Shown: positions 5,342-11,120 of the stretch, piece after piece
How positions within the stretch are numbered: position 1 is the stretch's first letter
Layout: each line of letters begins with the position of its first letter
NCBI GenBank assembly: GCA_910589555.1
Contig: CAJUTE010000071.1
Span: 1 to 11,120, forward strand
Direction of reading: 5' to 3'
DNA: 11,120 nucleotides
DNA from: an uncultured Muribaculum sp.
GTDB lineage: Bacteria; Bacteroidota; Bacteroidia; Bacteroidales; Muribaculaceae
Program-made: the position numbers and the translations under genes
The notes under the pieces: generated by a model
Seen by the model: only the letters and a program-made list of their open reading frames with translations
The model's database searches: none
Told to the model about the DNA's origin: nothing

Positions 5342-6244
5342 TCAAGACTCAACTTGACCTTTCTTGTTTATGCCGTGCTTCTTACGCTGTTCAAGCAGAG
5401 CACGTTCCGATATTCCAAGCAGTTTTGCGGCGGCTGTCCATGAGCCTCCGCGACGGTAAGCCTCAATGATGCGGTCACGGTCCTTGTCGGGGTCTTTCAG
5501 CTTCAGACTGTTGTCTGGAGCTGGAGACGACTCGTTGATTGTTATGTCCGTGTCGGAGATGGTATCGCCAGTGGCGTGGTAGGCAGCGAAGATGATGACA
5601 TTCTTCAATTCACGGATATTGCCGGGGCATTGGTGTATCTTCAGGACTTTGAGTGCCGAAGCGTCCAGGCGTTTTTTCGGTTCATCATTGTTCTTTGCAT
5701 GATGTGTGAGGAAGAAATCAGCAAGACCGGCAATGTCTTCCGGGACTTCTCTCAAAGGGAGTATCTTGATGTCAGACTCTCTCAGGAGATAGAACAGATT
5801 TGCGCGAAACTCCTTGTCAGTTACCATCTGGAGGAGATGCGGGTCTGCGGTGCAGATAATCCTGACGTTTGGATGTTCCGTTTCAAGAATGTGGAGCAAT
5901 ACCGATTGCTTGTCGAATGTAAGTAGTTCCAAATTCTTTAGGATAATAGTTCCTCCGTCAGCGTTAGCAAAGTAGCCTTTCATACGATTGTATGTCACGC
6001 TTCTATCAGAAGATGGGTCGTGTTTGCCGATATAGGCGGCCCCTCCAGCCTCAATCACGATGATTGGTTTTTGGGTTGGAGAACTGTGTTCATAGATTTC
6101 CCGTGCCACTTGGTCCATGCCCATATCGATTTCTCCGAAGATGATCACATTGGCGTTGGTTGCTCCAATCTTCTCAATGAATTGCTCGATACTTCGGAAG
6201 TCTGTGCTCTTTCTTGGGATTAGCGAATTGTCGAGGATAAACAT
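5342..6244 (-). CDS. Degenerate sigma-54 activator-like protein (AAA+ remnant plus Fis-type HTH)
   Basis: A 300-residue protein aligned by eye to the central AAA+ domain and C-terminal Fis-type helix-turn-helix of bacterial enhancer-binding proteins, with no receiver domain. Kept segments: FANADGGTIIL (92-102), FRANLFYLL (147-155) for canonical FRxDLYYRL, REVPEDI (165-171), CPGNIRELKN (206-215) and the HTH SWTAAAKLLGISERAL (268-283). Lost features: Walker A is GEIDMGMDQ (37-45) without the GxGK core; the Walker B acidic pair is Lys-Asn (ILKNLELL, 101-108); the GAFTGA loop that contacts sigma-54 is absent; one arginine-finger position (YYRL) is Leu. It therefore probably cannot hydrolyse ATP or remodel sigma-54 holoenzyme, and may act as a DNA-binding repressor, anti-activator or subunit of a mixed oligomer. 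The frame is intact with no stops, suggesting selection. It lies 92 bp after the ferredoxin on the same strand; the ATG at 6244 is the only good in-frame Met. Confidence 0.82.
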   Translation of the reverse strand: MFILDNSLIPRKSTDFRSIEQFIEKIGATNANVIIFGEIDMGMDQVAREIYEHSSPTQKPIIVIEAGGAAYIGKHDPSSDRSVTYNRMKGYFANADGGTIILKNLELLTFDKQSVLLHILETEHPNVRIICTADPHLLQMVTDKEFRANLFYLLRESDIKILPLREVPEDIAGLADFFLTHHAKNNDEPKKRLDASALKVLKIHQCPGNIRELKNVIIFAAYHATGDTISDTDITINESSPAPDNSLKLKDPDKDRDRIIEAYRRGGSWTAAAKLLGISERALLEQRKKHGINKKGQVES

Positions 6245-6336
6245 GATGTTTTCTGTAGAGGCTATCTGTCCACCATCTCGACAAGTTGCTTATCAATAGC
6301 CGGTCGCTGGATTACATTTATTATTTTTAAATAATA

Positions 6337-6540
6337 CTACTCTTGTCTTTTGAAACACCCCTTAGGACATGTTTTAACACATAGGTTGCAACCTATACAG
6401 TTATGATAAGTAAATACCGCATGTTTATGCCATAAGAAACTAACCTTACGGATAGCTTGTCGGGGACAGGCTTCCACACATTTCCAACAAGCGATACAGT
6501 TATGAGACGAGAAGGATGGTTTTTTAATAGTTTTCTTCAT
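6337..6540 (-). CDS. 2[4Fe-4S] ferredoxin-like protein
   Basis: A 67-residue protein with two complete cluster motifs: CIACWKCVEACP (Cys15, 18, 21, 25) and CIGCNLCVKTCP (Cys48, 51, 54, 58), each CxxCxxCxxxCP. A bacterial dicluster ferredoxin exchanges ligands between motifs (last Cys of one serves the other cluster), and this spacing fits, with a slightly long linker and a basic N-terminus (MKKTIKK). An extra Cys62 and short tail follow. It would carry electrons at low potential in the cytoplasm. It begins 16 bp after the stop of the outer-membrane barrel gene on the same strand, so it appears to be in that operon, an unexpected partner for a surface protein. The reductase or oxidase partner is not in the window. 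A lone electron carrier or a maturation or sensor role are both possible. Confidence 0.88.
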   Translation of the reverse strand: MKKTIKKPSFSSHNCIACWKCVEACPRQAIRKVSFLWHKHAVFTYHNCIGCNLCVKTCPKGCFKRQE

Positions 6541-6556
6541 AATGTTTTAATAAGAG

Positions 6557-8680
6557 TTATTTTACTCCATTTATAATACCGGAATCCATATCAAAATGTG
6601 ATACATTTGCTGGTACATCTTCATGTCTGTCTTGCTGTTTTCCATAATTCAAATTGAATGAGATTTTTACAGCAAAATAGGTGCTTTTTCCACAATGAGC
6701 ATTAGATGTAAATGGAGTCAGAGGAGAGAAATTCTCTGTTTTCATCCAATAGTTTTTCATAAGATTGAACACTCCAGCCTGCAATGCCCAGTTTGTACCC
6801 TTGTATCCTACAAGAATCATATTCATTGGTTTCTCGGTAATCATTTCATCACTATACATATAATTGTCTGGACCGGACATTGTACAGGCTGTGAAAATAA
6901 AATGTTTATAGGTTGCATCAGCTCCGAAATGCAATCTAAAGATATTCTTGGCAAGGTTATAATTTTTACCTCTGCTGAAATACCGTGAAAAGTCTGGTGC
7001 AACCCATAATGTGAGGTGATCTTGCAATGGGGTAACTGCTATCATAGCTTCAGACTGTAGTTTGCGGAAATACTTTTGGTTTTCAAATGTCTGAACAAAG
7101 ATACCATTCTCATATAATACGCTATTCATTACAGGTTTCGATTCTGCAAGATAGTTACAAGAGAGGTTTATCTTCACGTATTTGCTATCGTAGGAGAATG
7201 AAAATTGTTGATTGATTGCGGAGAAAGATTTTGCGTTGGGATTACCGCGTCGTAGCAGTCCAGGTTGGATTTCCTGGGCTATATCGCTCATTGAAGCTAA
7301 TGGCGGCATTTTGCGGTCAATATTCAGATTATATCTGAAAAAGAAATCAGAATTGGGTATATAAGATATACTGATATTGGGAAGTATTACATATTTCACC
7401 AACTTGGTGTCCAATTGAGAGGAGGATAACCGCTTACCGGTTGCTCCTCCGACAAATCCCCAGTTTGCAACACGTATATTATATTCACTAAATATTGAAG
7501 CCTCAGATTGATTTATGTCTGTAGAGACGACAGGGGATTGAGAGCCGAATAGGTAATGGTTAGATGTATGGGATTGAGAATGTCTTAATCCTGATGTCAG
7601 CATACCTCTCCCCAACGTAATCTCATGTATTCCCTCAGCAAAAAATCCGTACTTGTCTCCGTCAGTATTTGAATTAATGTCGCATAACTTTGTTCCAGCC
7701 ATTTCTTCTGAATAAGTGTGATGACTCCTTGATTTCAACCATGACCCTTCAAAATTAAAGCTGAGAGTACCGGCTTTCTCAAAAATATGACGGTAATGCA
7801 GGGTGAGTGATGGCAGAAGAGATTTCTCCGAAGTATGTTCCCATATTTCGGTTATATCATCATTGTCTGATGTGGTCAGAAGTGAGTGACGATCACCTTC
7901 CTCTTTATTGGGCACTTCATTTACGTTCAGAGAAAGACGCGCATTGAACAGATTCGATTCGTTATATGAATATTGATAGTTGATATTACTGTTAAACATT
8001 AAATTGCCAATATTAACTGGCAGTCCTTTCTCAGAACGAAGAACATTGTGATCGGGATAGTGCCAAATTTCGGCGTAATCTCTCACCCAGTTATTACGTT
8101 TCATTTGCATGTATCCAGCGTCGACAGACCAACTTGACTTTCCATTATAGAACTGAGCTGCGAACTCATCGATTGTTGCAAACTTTCCATCTCCAATGCA
8201 ATCCATGCTTTCAAGCGACAGCCTGCCTCCACTATCTTTCTTTCTCGTAATATAATTGAGCACAGCATCAGCATTTCCATATTTGACGCCCGGGTTATCA
8301 TAATATTCTATTTTGAGAATATTTTCAGGAGCAAGGGCTGAGATTTGACTTTCAGTAGCTGGAATTCCATCAATATACAAATTCAGTATGCCACCGGAAG
8401 TTATATTTATGCTCCCAGTCAGTTGGTTGACGGATATGCCCGGTAAGGCAAGTTTCTGCAACAGATCCATACCTGAAGTTGATGCATTGACCTTGCTTTT
8501 CGGAGGAATTATCACTTTGCGGTCAGTTTTAGCAATTGTGTTTTTGGCAACTACTACAACTTCATTTAGAAAGATGTCAAGAGAGTCTGGCTCATTCACA
8601 TCATCCGGTATGTTAATTTGAGCACACACGAAGGGTGCTGCGGTGCATATCAATGCCCACATAAAAAGGATTCTAAGCAT
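6557..8680 (-). CDS. TonB-dependent-receptor-like outer membrane beta-barrel protein
   Basis: A 707-residue outer-membrane protein. Residues 1-20 form a signal peptide (MLRILFMWALICTAAPFVCA, then QIN). A plug-like domain spans about 40-150: EVVVVAKNT, SGMDLLQKLALPGISVN, LNLYIDGIPA, ILKIEYYDNPGVKYGNADAVLNY. This corresponds to the TonB-receptor plug with its TonB-box-like region near EVVVVAKN. The rest shows alternating amphipathic strands typical of the bacteroidetal barrel (OMP_b-brl_3/TonB C-terminal) families, the last near TYFAVKISFNLNY, with an unusual ~28-residue hydrophilic tail after it. The N-terminal carboxypeptidase-regulatory-like domain of SusC proteins is missing, and no SusD gene is nearby, so this is not a typical glycan SusCD pair. 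It starts 16 bp after the ECF sigma gene and is followed by the ferredoxin. The ligand is unknown; iron, haem or a peptide are possible. Confidence 0.9.
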   Translation of the reverse strand: MLRILFMWALICTAAPFVCAQINIPDDVNEPDSLDIFLNEVVVVAKNTIAKTDRKVIIPPKSKVNASTSGMDLLQKLALPGISVNQLTGSINITSGGILNLYIDGIPATESQISALAPENILKIEYYDNPGVKYGNADAVLNYITRKKDSGGRLSLESMDCIGDGKFATIDEFAAQFYNGKSSWSVDAGYMQMKRNNWVRDYAEIWHYPDHNVLRSEKGLPVNIGNLMFNSNINYQYSYNESNLFNARLSLNVNEVPNKEEGDRHSLLTTSDNDDITEIWEHTSEKSLLPSLTLHYRHIFEKAGTLSFNFEGSWLKSRSHHTYSEEMAGTKLCDINSNTDGDKYGFFAEGIHEITLGRGMLTSGLRHSQSHTSNHYLFGSQSPVVSTDINQSEASIFSEYNIRVANWGFVGGATGKRLSSSQLDTKLVKYVILPNISISYIPNSDFFFRYNLNIDRKMPPLASMSDIAQEIQPGLLRRGNPNAKSFSAINQQFSFSYDSKYVKINLSCNYLAESKPVMNSVLYENGIFVQTFENQKYFRKLQSEAMIAVTPLQDHLTLWVAPDFSRYFSRGKNYNLAKNIFRLHFGADATYKHFIFTACTMSGPDNYMYSDEMITEKPMNMILVGYKGTNWALQAGVFNLMKNYWMKTENFSPLTPFTSNAHCGKSTYFAVKISFNLNYGKQQDRHEDVPANVSHFDMDSGIINGVK

Positions 8681-8696
8681 GTGTTGTGATTTTGTT

Positions 8697-9254
8697 TTAT
8701 TCTTTTGTTAGCATCTCATAATACAATTCATGGAACCTCTTACGCAGATGTTTAACAGCATAATGTTTTCGTGAAAGTAAGGTTGCAACAGGAACACCGG
8801 TTATTGAGGAAATATCTTTTACAGGTACACCGTCAAACATAGTGAGACAAAAAATCTCACTTTGCTCCGAAGGGAGTTCAGCCAGGGCATTATCCAATTC
8901 TTCCCATATCAATTTACGGAAATATGTAGTTTCGGGACCTTCATCATTTGGGCAAGCCAATGTTTGTGCAATATCATCAAATATATCATCTTCGGCATCA
9001 GATAAAGATGAGAGCGATAATTCATGTTTTTTACGCCAGAAGTTCCTGACCAAGTTATGAGCAACGTGGAATAGCCAAGATGAGACTTTATCAATCTTAT
9101 ATTCTTCGTCGTCATTAACGCGGGCAAGCTGATAGAAAACATCTTGAAGAATATCCTCAGCATCTTCGTGAGATTTCACCTGAGAGCGGATGAAATTCAG
9201 AAGTGGCGGTGAATATCTTACGACTATATTCTCAATATTATCACTCTGAGACAT
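8697..9254 (-). CDS. ECF-type sigma-70 family RNA polymerase sigma factor
   Basis: A 185-residue ECF sigma factor. Region 2 spans about residues 11-76: VVRYSPPLLNFIRSQV, HEDAEDILQDVFYQLAR and the -10-recognising SSWLFHVAHNLVRNFWRKKH. An acidic linker (DAEDDIFDDIAQ) leads to region 4 at about 115-175 (LAELPSEQSEIFCLTMFDG, VPVKDISSITGVPVATLLSR, AVKHLRKRF). The ATG at 9254 is preferred: the longer frame starts with GTG at 9296 deep inside the upstream gene, whereas 9254 overlaps that gene's stop by only 14 bp, a translational-coupling arrangement. No FecR-type anti-sigma is encoded here; the only candidate regulator is the small membrane protein overlapping upstream. The barrel protein starts 16 bp downstream, so it is the likely first target. 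Confidence 0.9.
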   Translation of the reverse strand: MSQSDNIENIVVRYSPPLLNFIRSQVKSHEDAEDILQDVFYQLARVNDDEEYKIDKVSSWLFHVAHNLVRNFWRKKHELSLSSLSDAEDDIFDDIAQTLACPNDEGPETTYFRKLIWEELDNALAELPSEQSEIFCLTMFDGVPVKDISSITGVPVATLLSRKHYAVKHLRKRFHELYYEMLTKE

Positions 9255-9603
9255 TTCCGTCTTTTTGATGATTGTGTCGGAATCCAAATGAAGCACGTCG
9301 TTCTATAAACGCTTTGCGTTCCTCATCAGTCATATTGTGCCAATGATGTTTAAGTTCTCCCCGTGGGTGACCCAATATATGATGGATGCTTCCTACAGCA
9401 AAGAAACAACCAAAGATAAAACCACCGGATAGCATCTGCCCGAGAATGAAAATTCCAACACCTTGCCACAAATTGATTATAGAGAATCCGCAAGCTGATG
9501 TAAGAATATTGTTCCATAGTGCAGTAGTTGCAAACCCTACAAGGAGAGGAATTGCTACGAAGAACACAAGTATGGTTGCGAGTATTTTTACTATTTTTTT
9601 CAT
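9241..9603 (-). CDS. Small His-rich two-TM protein preceding the ECF sigma factor (candidate anti-sigma)
   Basis: A 120-residue inner-membrane protein. TM1 is about residues 4-29 (IVKILATILVFFVAIPLLVG), TM2 about 44-71 (NLWQGVGIFILGQMLSGG and onward). The ~48-residue tail is hydrophilic and His-rich: HHILGHPRGELKHHWHN, MTDEERKAFIERR, FRHNHQ. The MTDEER helix resembles short helices seen in Spy/CpxP- and RcnB-like metal- or stress-responsive proteins, but similarity this short proves nothing. The gene overlaps the sigma factor by 14 bp and heads the operon. Position, size and membrane topology make it a candidate anti-sigma factor or metal sensor; it has none of the known zinc-binding anti-sigma motifs that I can identify. 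The assignment to function is inference only; the gene itself is convincing. Confidence 0.75.
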   Translation of the reverse strand: MKKIVKILATILVFFVAIPLLVGFATTALWNNILTSACGFSIINLWQGVGIFILGQMLSGGFIFGCFFAVGSIHHILGHPRGELKHHWHNMTDEERKAFIERRASFGFRHNHQKDGNVSE

Positions 9604-9684
9604 TGTTGTTCAGTTTTAATGATTACTATTGTGAGCTGCTCTATTATGTAAGACACGCGAGTCGAATAAATATTTTAATAATCT
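9604..9684 (-). promoter_or_regulatory. Upstream region of the ECF operon, possible sigma-dependent promoter
   Basis: Reading on the minus strand, an A/T-rich block (TTATTAAAATATTTATTC) leads to GACTCGCGTGTC (9652-9663; near-palindromic, GACnCGCGnGTC) and then TTACATAATAG, 39 nt or more before the ATG at 9603. No TAnnTTTG box is seen, so an ECF promoter using CGTGTCTTA as its -10 region is possible. Autoregulation is inference; the block adjoins mobile-element debris upstream. Confidence 0.3.
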
Positions 9685-9786
9685 TCAATTTTTTTTCAGA
9701 AAGGTTTCTGAGGTTTCAAAGTTAATAGCGGTTACCGACGGGTCGGTCTTGGGACGGCGTCCGCCCCTGCTTGAAGTCTGAGTCAT
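9685..9786 (-). pseudogene. Truncated MobA-like mobilisation protein, N-terminal remnant
   Basis: From the ATG at 9786 the frame begins MTQTSSRGGRRPKTDPSV. That is close to the basic N-terminus shared by relaxosome accessory proteins (MobA/MobC type) of Bacteroides conjugative and mobilisable transposons, which usually continue with a ribbon-helix-helix domain. After about 17 codons the sequence becomes unrelated (TAINFETSETFLKKN) and stops at 9685, so the rest was lost at a recombination junction. The frame is open further upstream to 9954, but that part reads through a strong hairpin and does not look like protein. The match is recalled from the family pattern, not from a search. Confidence 0.45.
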
Positions 9787-9882
9787 AATAATGGGGATTA
9801 AGTGGTGTTTCCGCCTCGCGGATTTACAGGCCAACGCAGTTTCATCGTATGGATTTACGGTTTCGGAGTAAATCTTCCCCAT

Positions 9883-9960
9883 GTTTACATGGCAAGTGTT
9901 TCCGTGGCACAATCTTCGATTCGTGTGCCGGGAAACATAACTTGCAATGTTCATGTGAAC
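9883..9960. repeat. 78-nt near-perfect hairpin upstream of the mob remnant (possible oriT relic)
   Basis: Five co-linear stems: GTTTACATG (9883-9891) with CATGTGAAC (9952-9960), GCAAG (9892-9896) with CTTGC (9941-9945), GTTTCC (9898-9903) with GGAAAC (9931-9936), GGCAC (9906-9910) with GTGCC (9925-9929) and AATC (9911-9914) with GATT (9918-9921), about 29 pairs in total with loop TTC. It lies about 100 bp upstream of the truncated mob gene start, where origins of transfer of such elements often lie. Alternatives are a recombination-site cruciform or transcript terminator. Confidence 0.5.
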
Positions 9961-10003
9961 ATCCTCCCATAATATGAAATATGGAATGGTTGATAAGAAG
10001 CAG

Positions 10004-10712
10004 CCCTAAATATCTTCTGCAAGACCAGGCCTGTTTTCAGTGCGTAGGTGGGATAACTGTTTCCGTGATGCTTCCATAAATTTACAAAAAATCATTTGTA
10101 CATATTACGGGTCATGATGTGTTTTGACCGCGCCATAATCTGCCGGAGTGTCTCTCCATTGGCTTCTACTTTCGGATGGTACTGCTCTTTCCGTTGCCTG
10201 CTCAATCTGATCTGCTCATTTTCAGCCTTGATCACTTCCCATCGCAACTCAATACGCATCTCGTCAATGGCTTGGCTCATCAGCTGCTGGACGTGGAAGC
10301 GGTCGCTTATCTGCTCTGCGGATGGGAATGCCTTGGATGCGATATGCTTCATCTAGCCGGACAGGTCGGCAGTGACAGTCTGTGCTTTCCGTCGCTTCGA
10401 CAACCTGAGGCACTTTAATTTCTCAATCACGTTGTCGCTTGCGACACCTTTGATCATGGCGACCAACGCTCCTTTCCGTCCCTTTGCGGCTTTGTTTGTC
10501 ACTACTGTGTAAACCTACCCATTGCTGAGCGAGGTCTCATCGATACTCAGATTCTCTCCTATGTTGGAACTGTGCAGCACATATTCCTCTGCGTGCTCCA
10601 ACTGGCGCCATTGACGGTAGCCGCTCAGCTTCTCTTTGTAGAACTTCGTGAATGAGCGTCCGTTGACACCGTTGGCGCTGGCGATAGTGACAATCGGGAT
10701 TGCCGTGCTATC
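10004..10712 (-). pseudogene. ISAon1 family transposase (catalytic ORF), interrupted
   Basis: The frame starting near 10712 reads DSTAIPIVTIASANGVNG, KLSGYRQW, QLEHAEEYVL, NIGENLSIDETSLSNG, TAG (10515-10517), VYTVVTNKAAKGRKGALVAM, TADLSG, TAG (10353-10355), then SDRFHVQQLMSQAIDEMR and MARSKHIMTRNMYK with a stop at 10092-10094. These are the hallmarks of ISAon1-type DDE transposases: the first catalytic Asp in SIDET, the second in TADLS, and the DRFHVQ motif. Glu and Ser/Trp-type codons have become TAG. In another frame TYALKTGLVLQKIFRA (about 10004-10049) resembles the next conserved part (AY-L-L--IF), so a frameshift or small deletion followed the third stop. The third catalytic acidic residue and the rest of the C-terminus are missing. 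No function remains. Confidence 0.8.
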
Positions 10713-11061
10713 AACAGTCCTCTTTTAAAAAATCCACGAACTCCGCATTGAGCCGTGTCCCTTCATATTCGGAGGTGTCGATGCTGTAGCTGAATATCTC
10801 GCCCGTGCTTTTGTCGAGCCATTTGCGTTTGCGCAGGTGCAGATGCGTGAACCTGCCTCGCAGTGGAAAATCCTGGATACTTTTGTAGTCACCGAAGCCA
10901 TAAGCGATTATATTTTCATTCACCGCATCTTCTTCCTCCTGGATTCTCTTCTCGTCAAACCAGATGTCAAACCGTTCTTTTGTCTTCTCGAACCGGACGA
11001 GGTCGAAATTATCAACTATCCCCGAGGGTAGTAGCTCACGCAGCAGATCTATAATTTCCAT
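10711..11061 (-). CDS. ISAon1 family transposase N-terminal region protein
   Basis: A 116-residue ORF matching the separately annotated N-terminal ORF of ISAon1-type elements: EIIDLLRELLPSGIVDNFDL near the start, then FDIWFDEKRIQ, YGFGDYKSIQDFPLRGR, HLHLRKRKWLDKSTGEIFSY and the closing GTRLNAEFVDFLK. In these elements it probably carries DNA binding for the transposase in the next ORF. It is intact here (ATG at 11061; a TTG at 11067 is the alternative). Its stop TGA overlaps the start of the catalytic frame, which lies in the +1 register. A perfect-looking TAnnTTTG box (11065-11072) sits too close to the ATG to drive it normally. With the catalytic ORF destroyed it is likely non-functional, although it could still occupy IS ends. 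Confidence 0.75.
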   Translation of the reverse strand: MEIIDLLRELLPSGIVDNFDLVRFEKTKERFDIWFDEKRIQEEEDAVNENIIAYGFGDYKSIQDFPLRGRFTHLHLRKRKWLDKSTGEIFSYSIDTSEYEGTRLNAEFVDFLKEDC

Positions 11062-11120
11062 ATCCAAAGATAAGCATTATACGGCAATCCACCATCCTCA
11101 CCAACCGGAAATATCTACTG

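Larger units (their letters stand above)
10004..11061 (-). mobile_element. Decayed ISAon1-type insertion sequence
   Basis: The N-terminal-region ORF and the DDE-transposase ORF of the ISAon1 family are recognisable in their usual order on the minus strand. The catalytic ORF carries two in-frame TAG codons, a third stop and a decayed, truncated C-terminus, so the element cannot be autonomous. Terminal inverted repeats could not be identified: the right end is beyond or near the window edge, and the left end appears lost next to the mob remnant. Boundaries given are those of recognisable coding sequence. Confidence 0.75.

Noticed and set aside
6245..6336. Open frame continuing after the ferredoxin stop (about 24 codons, including VIQRPAIDKQLVEMVDR)
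   Set aside because: It reads like protein but has no start codon of its own and ends at a TAG; stop readthrough or a lost gene cannot be supported from sequence alone.
9787..9954. N-terminal part of the frame 9685-9954 as a real gene
   Set aside because: It reads through the long hairpin and its residue composition looks random; only the part from 9786 resembles a known protein.
10711..10740. Slippery T-TTT-TTA at the end of the ISAon1 N-terminal ORF as a programmed -1 frameshift site
   Set aside because: The heptamer is in frame, but the catalytic ORF lies in the +1 register, so a -1 shift would not join them.
1..11120. CRISPR array, tRNA or rRNA genes
   Set aside because: No regularly spaced direct repeats, cloverleaf or rRNA-like sequence was seen on either strand.

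Overview
The window looks like a chromosomal segment of a Bacteroidales bacterium (Bacteroides/Muribaculaceae-like). Several start sites are preceded by the Bacteroidetes -7 box TAnnTTTG rather than by a Shine-Dalgarno sequence. The gene content also fits: a TonB-receptor-type outer-membrane barrel under an ECF sigma factor, a signal-peptide flavodoxin, an AAA_14/DUF4143 ATPase and an ISAon1-type insertion sequence. These assignments come from reading motifs by eye; no database search was possible.

Layout. Positions 1-1900 (+ strand) hold a redox cluster: the C-terminal end of an iron-containing alcohol dehydrogenase, an aldo/keto reductase and, 11 bp later, a flavodoxin with an apparent signal peptide. 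Positions 1901-2370 have no intact gene but contain hairpins, a likely terminator and a promoter. Positions 2371-5059 are a more AT-rich accessory block: a two-TM orphan (+ strand) converges on a minus-strand pair made of an AAA_14/DUF4143 ATPase followed after 3 bp by an orphan polytopic membrane protein. The ATPase promoter carries a perfect 12-bp inverted repeat. The 282-bp gap at 5060-5341 is packed with inverted repeats, including one 119-nt imperfect hairpin.

Positions 5342-9603 (all minus strand) read as one transcriptional block, from right to left: a small His-rich two-TM protein, an ECF sigma factor (translationally overlapping it), an outer-membrane barrel/TonB-receptor-like protein, a 67-aa 2[4Fe-4S] ferredoxin and, after 92 bp, a sigma-54-activator-like protein whose ATPase motifs and GAFTGA loop are lost. 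A plausible reading is an envelope or metal/redox-responsive ECF regulon in which the small membrane protein controls the sigma factor; that is inference.

Positions 9685-11120 are mobile-element debris: the first ~17 codons of a MobA-like mobilisation protein with a 78-nt near-perfect hairpin about 100 bp upstream of its start codon (possibly an oriT remnant), abutting an ISAon1-type insertion sequence whose catalytic ORF has two in-frame TAG codons and a decayed C-terminus.

The strongest candidates for something undescribed are the ATPase/polytopic membrane protein pair with its operator-like palindrome, the structured 5060-5341 intergenic region, and the ECF operon ending in a ferredoxin and a degenerate sigma-54 activator.
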